From positions 1 through 7,602 of the forward strand of contig CANGGC010000096.1 in assembly GCA_947453125.1 (NCBI GenBank): DNA of 7,602 nucleotides, in the 5' to 3' direction. This stretch comes from Planctomycetaceae bacterium. Lineage in GTDB: Bacteria > Planctomycetota > Planctomycetia > Pirellulales > UBA1268. Within the stretch, counting starts at the first letter, position 1. The number at the start of each line of letters is the position of its first letter. The position numbers were made by a program, and so were the translations under genes. Positions 5,809 through 7,602 of this stretch are shown here, piece after piece. The notes under the pieces are model-generated. The model had not been told where the DNA came from. It was given only the letters and a program-made list of their open reading frames with translations, and searched no databases.

Positions 5809-7374
5809 CTACCCCACCGTGCCGCGGTCGAGGAGGCTCGCGATCAGGGCCGAGCGGGTGTCGATCGGGACGAGCCTGCGCTTCGCCTGCGGCGCCTCGA
5901 GAAGGGCCTGGAGCTTCGGCAGCCGGCGGCCGCCGGACTGGGCGTCGTAGCTGTTGAAGGCGATTTTAAAGCGGCGGCTGGGATCGACCCGCTCCCCATC
6001 GCGCTCGAGCCCTGCCGGCCGACCGGCCGAGTCCTTCAACACCGTGAACGGCCAGAGCGTCCGGTCGCTCCGCGGATCCCTGCCATCCTCTGCCACCACC
6101 TCGACGAGCTCCGCCCCGGAGAGCTCCGCAACGACGAGAAGATTTTCGTAAGGAATCAGCTTCCAGCAATCGGCCACCGTGAGCGGGCCGGCCGGCAAAT
6201 CGCCACTCAAGAACGTGCCGTGGAAGACGCCATCGACCGGCGTCCCATGATTTTCAAGCGCCGCGGCGAACGACTCGCAGAAAAGTACCCCCAGCCGGCT
6301 TCCCCGTCCCTTCCCCTTGATCGGCGCCGTCACCGTCGCCACAGGGCGGGCCAGTTGCTCGTCGGCCGCCGCGAGATCGGGGCGGGTTAGCTCCATCACC
6401 TCCGGGTCGAGGGCGTAGCGGTCGTCCATGAGGAGCGTGAACACGCGCCGGTCGACGAGCTTGCGGGCGTCGAGATCAAACGTCAGATCGACGCGGCCAC
6501 AATGGACCCCGTAATAGCTCGCCTGCGTGCAGAGGACGTCGTCGACGAACCACGCCGGCCTGTTCTGATGCGAATGCCCGGCGAGATAGACGTCGACCCC
6601 TTTGACCCCAGTGAGGATGCTCCGGACCGGATTGGCGTAGTCGTCCTCGTAGCGCCAGCCCATGTGCCCAAGGACGACGACCGCCTCGGCCCCGGCATCG
6701 CGGCACTCGGCCACCGCCCGCGTGAGCGCCGGGCCGGGGTCGGTGGCGGCAGTGCCGCCGAGCGTTTCGGAATCGAGCCACGAGGCAAGGCCCGGTGTAA
6801 TCAGGCCGACCAGGCCGATCTTGAAGCCACCGACTTCCCGGATCGTCCATGGCACGACCTTTTCCCACACGCCGTCGAAGGCCCCGGCGGCCTTCCCGCC
6901 ACGCTCGAGATTCGCCGTGAGGACGGCGGCCTTGGAGAGGGCAAGATTCGCCTCGAGCTTCTCCGGGCCCCAGTCGAAGTCGTGATTGCCGAGCGTCCAG
7001 GCGTCGTAGCCGAGGGCGTTGAACAGCTCGAACATCAGCTGCCCACCACGGGCCATGCTTGCGAGAGTTCCCTGAACGACGTCGCCGACGTCGACGGTGA
7101 GCGAATGGGGGGACTCACGGCGCCACTGGCGGATGCAGGTGGCTGCGCGCGCGAAGCCGCCGACATCATCGAGCCCCTCGTAGCTGCTCGTGGGGAGGAT
7201 CCGGCCGTGGAGATCGGTGGTGTGGAAGATCGACACCGTCCGCGCCCGGCCGAGATCGGCGGCGCCGGCCACGCCCCCGACGGCCCCGGCCAAGACCACG
7301 GCGCTGTCGGCCAGAAAGCCCCGCCGCGGGATCCGCTGCCGGTCGAGTCGCGTGCGGGGATGGAACGAGTGCAT
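5809..7374 (-). CDS. Tat-exported metallophosphoesterase, 5'-nucleotidase (UshA/YfkN) family
   Basis: A 521-residue exported phosphoesterase, presumably hydrolysing nucleotides or related phosphate esters outside the cytoplasm. Residues 17-21 (RRGFL) with the following hydrophobic, Ala/Gly-rich segment to about 39 form a twin-arginine signal. The catalytic domain has the dinuclear metal motifs in order: TTDLHG (D54, H56), VDVGD (D98), GNHD (N130, H131), LGHMGW (H237) and AGHSH (H267, H269). The C-terminal domain (about 350-520) matches 5_nucleotid_C, with LPAGPLTVADCWKLIPYENL (393-412) and FKIAFNSYDAQSGG (469-482). The substrate loop that is normally NGGGIR reads HGTFLSG (385-391), and the usual GGDG reads GGRR, so substrate preference may be altered. 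The ATG at 7374 has AGAGG 7 nt upstream. It follows the partial gene at 7477-7602 on the same strand after 102 bp; TAGACT in that gap is a weak -10 candidate. Confidence 0.93.
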   Translation of the reverse strand: MHSFHPRTRLDRQRIPRRGFLADSAVVLAGAVGGVAGAADLGRARTVSIFHTTDLHGRILPTSSYEGLDDVGGFARAATCIRQWRRESPHSLTVDVGDVVQGTLASMARGGQLMFELFNALGYDAWTLGNHDFDWGPEKLEANLALSKAAVLTANLERGGKAAGAFDGVWEKVVPWTIREVGGFKIGLVGLITPGLASWLDSETLGGTAATDPGPALTRAVAECRDAGAEAVVVLGHMGWRYEDDYANPVRSILTGVKGVDVYLAGHSHQNRPAWFVDDVLCTQASYYGVHCGRVDLTFDLDARKLVDRRVFTLLMDDRYALDPEVMELTRPDLAAADEQLARPVATVTAPIKGKGRGSRLGVLFCESFAAALENHGTPVDGVFHGTFLSGDLPAGPLTVADCWKLIPYENLLVVAELSGAELVEVVAEDGRDPRSDRTLWPFTVLKDSAGRPAGLERDGERVDPSRRFKIAFNSYDAQSGGRRLPKLQALLEAPQAKRRLVPIDTRSALIASLLDRGTVG

Positions 7375-7476
7375 CGGGAAACCTCTCCGGAGAACGACCG
7401 GGCCGAGCGGAACGACCCCAGAAGTCTACGGGAGCCCCGTCACCGCGATCCATGCCCCGAGAGACTCACCGAACGC

Positions 7477-7602
7477 TCACAGCCCGTTCTCGCGGAGGTG
7501 ATCGCCGAGGATTCGCTCCATCTCGAAGACCGTGATCGGGTGGTGGTGAAGCTCGGTGTGCACCGACGGAACGTAGACCTCGCTGACCACCCCCGGCAGC
7601 CG
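7477..7602 (-). CDS. C-terminal end of an unrecognised protein (runs off the right edge)
   Basis: The last 41 codons of a minus-strand gene, ending at TGA (7479-7477) and open to the window edge. The readable end is RLPGVVSEVYVPSVHTELHH then HPITVFEMERIL and GDHLRENGL. The conserved-looking VYVPSVHTELHHHPITVFEMER suggests a globular domain with a His cluster, followed by a final helix. I cannot place it in a family from this fragment. The evidence for coding is the uninterrupted frame, the protein-like composition and the same orientation as the phosphoesterase downstream. The gap of 102 bp allows either co-transcription or a separate promoter. Confidence 0.6.
   Translation of the reverse strand, partial: RLPGVVSEVYVPSVHTELHHHPITVFEMERILGDHLRENGL

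Noticed and set aside
5279..5950. 223-codon plus-strand frame through the gene-poor region
   Set aside because: It has no ribosome binding site or motif, overlaps the small ORF and nested repeat in another frame, and runs antisense into the phosphoesterase.

Overview
The window is GC-rich and reads as a piece of a planctomycete chromosome, probably from the Pirellulales or a close relative. The main evidence is two lineage-typical families side by side: a TIGR03067-type secreted small-domain protein, and a short DUF1559-type protein with a prepilin-like N-terminus. A DUF5522-type cysteine-rich protein and a Tat-exported 5'-nucleotidase-like phosphoesterase fit that picture. This placement rests on protein motifs and was not confirmed by a search.

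Layout. Bases 1-743 (minus) hold the first 247 codons of aconitase A. The divergent space 744-1091 has no protein gene. It contains an upstream hairpin, a good sigma70-like promoter at 921-949 pointing right, and a strong intrinsic terminator at 1051-1091, which together outline an apparent small RNA of about 137 nt. Rightward genes follow: a DUF5522-like protein (1155-1358), a TIGR03067 secreted protein (1438-1926), a DUF1559/prepilin-like protein starting with TTG (1949-2596), and a membrane fatty acid desaturase (2634-3851). The desaturase ends 3 bp from a convergent family-1-like glycosyltransferase (3855-5135, minus). A gene-poor stretch (5136-5507) leads to a 44-codon ORF with a strong Shine-Dalgarno (5508-5642, plus) and a nested inverted repeat (5732-5774). 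A metallophosphoesterase/5'-nucleotidase-like protein (5809-7374, minus) follows, and the window ends in the last 41 codons of an unrecognised minus-strand gene (7477-7602).

How the parts relate. The TIGR03067 and DUF1559 genes are 22 bp apart and probably co-transcribed; the desaturase 37 bp further on may share that transcript. The desaturase (lipid unsaturation) and the glycosyltransferase (possibly lipid or pigment glycosylation) could both act on the envelope, but they face each other, so they are not one operon. No mobile element, CRISPR array, tRNA or rRNA was seen. The least explained elements are the putative small RNA beside acnA, the small ORF with its structured surroundings, and the nested repeat at 5732-5774.
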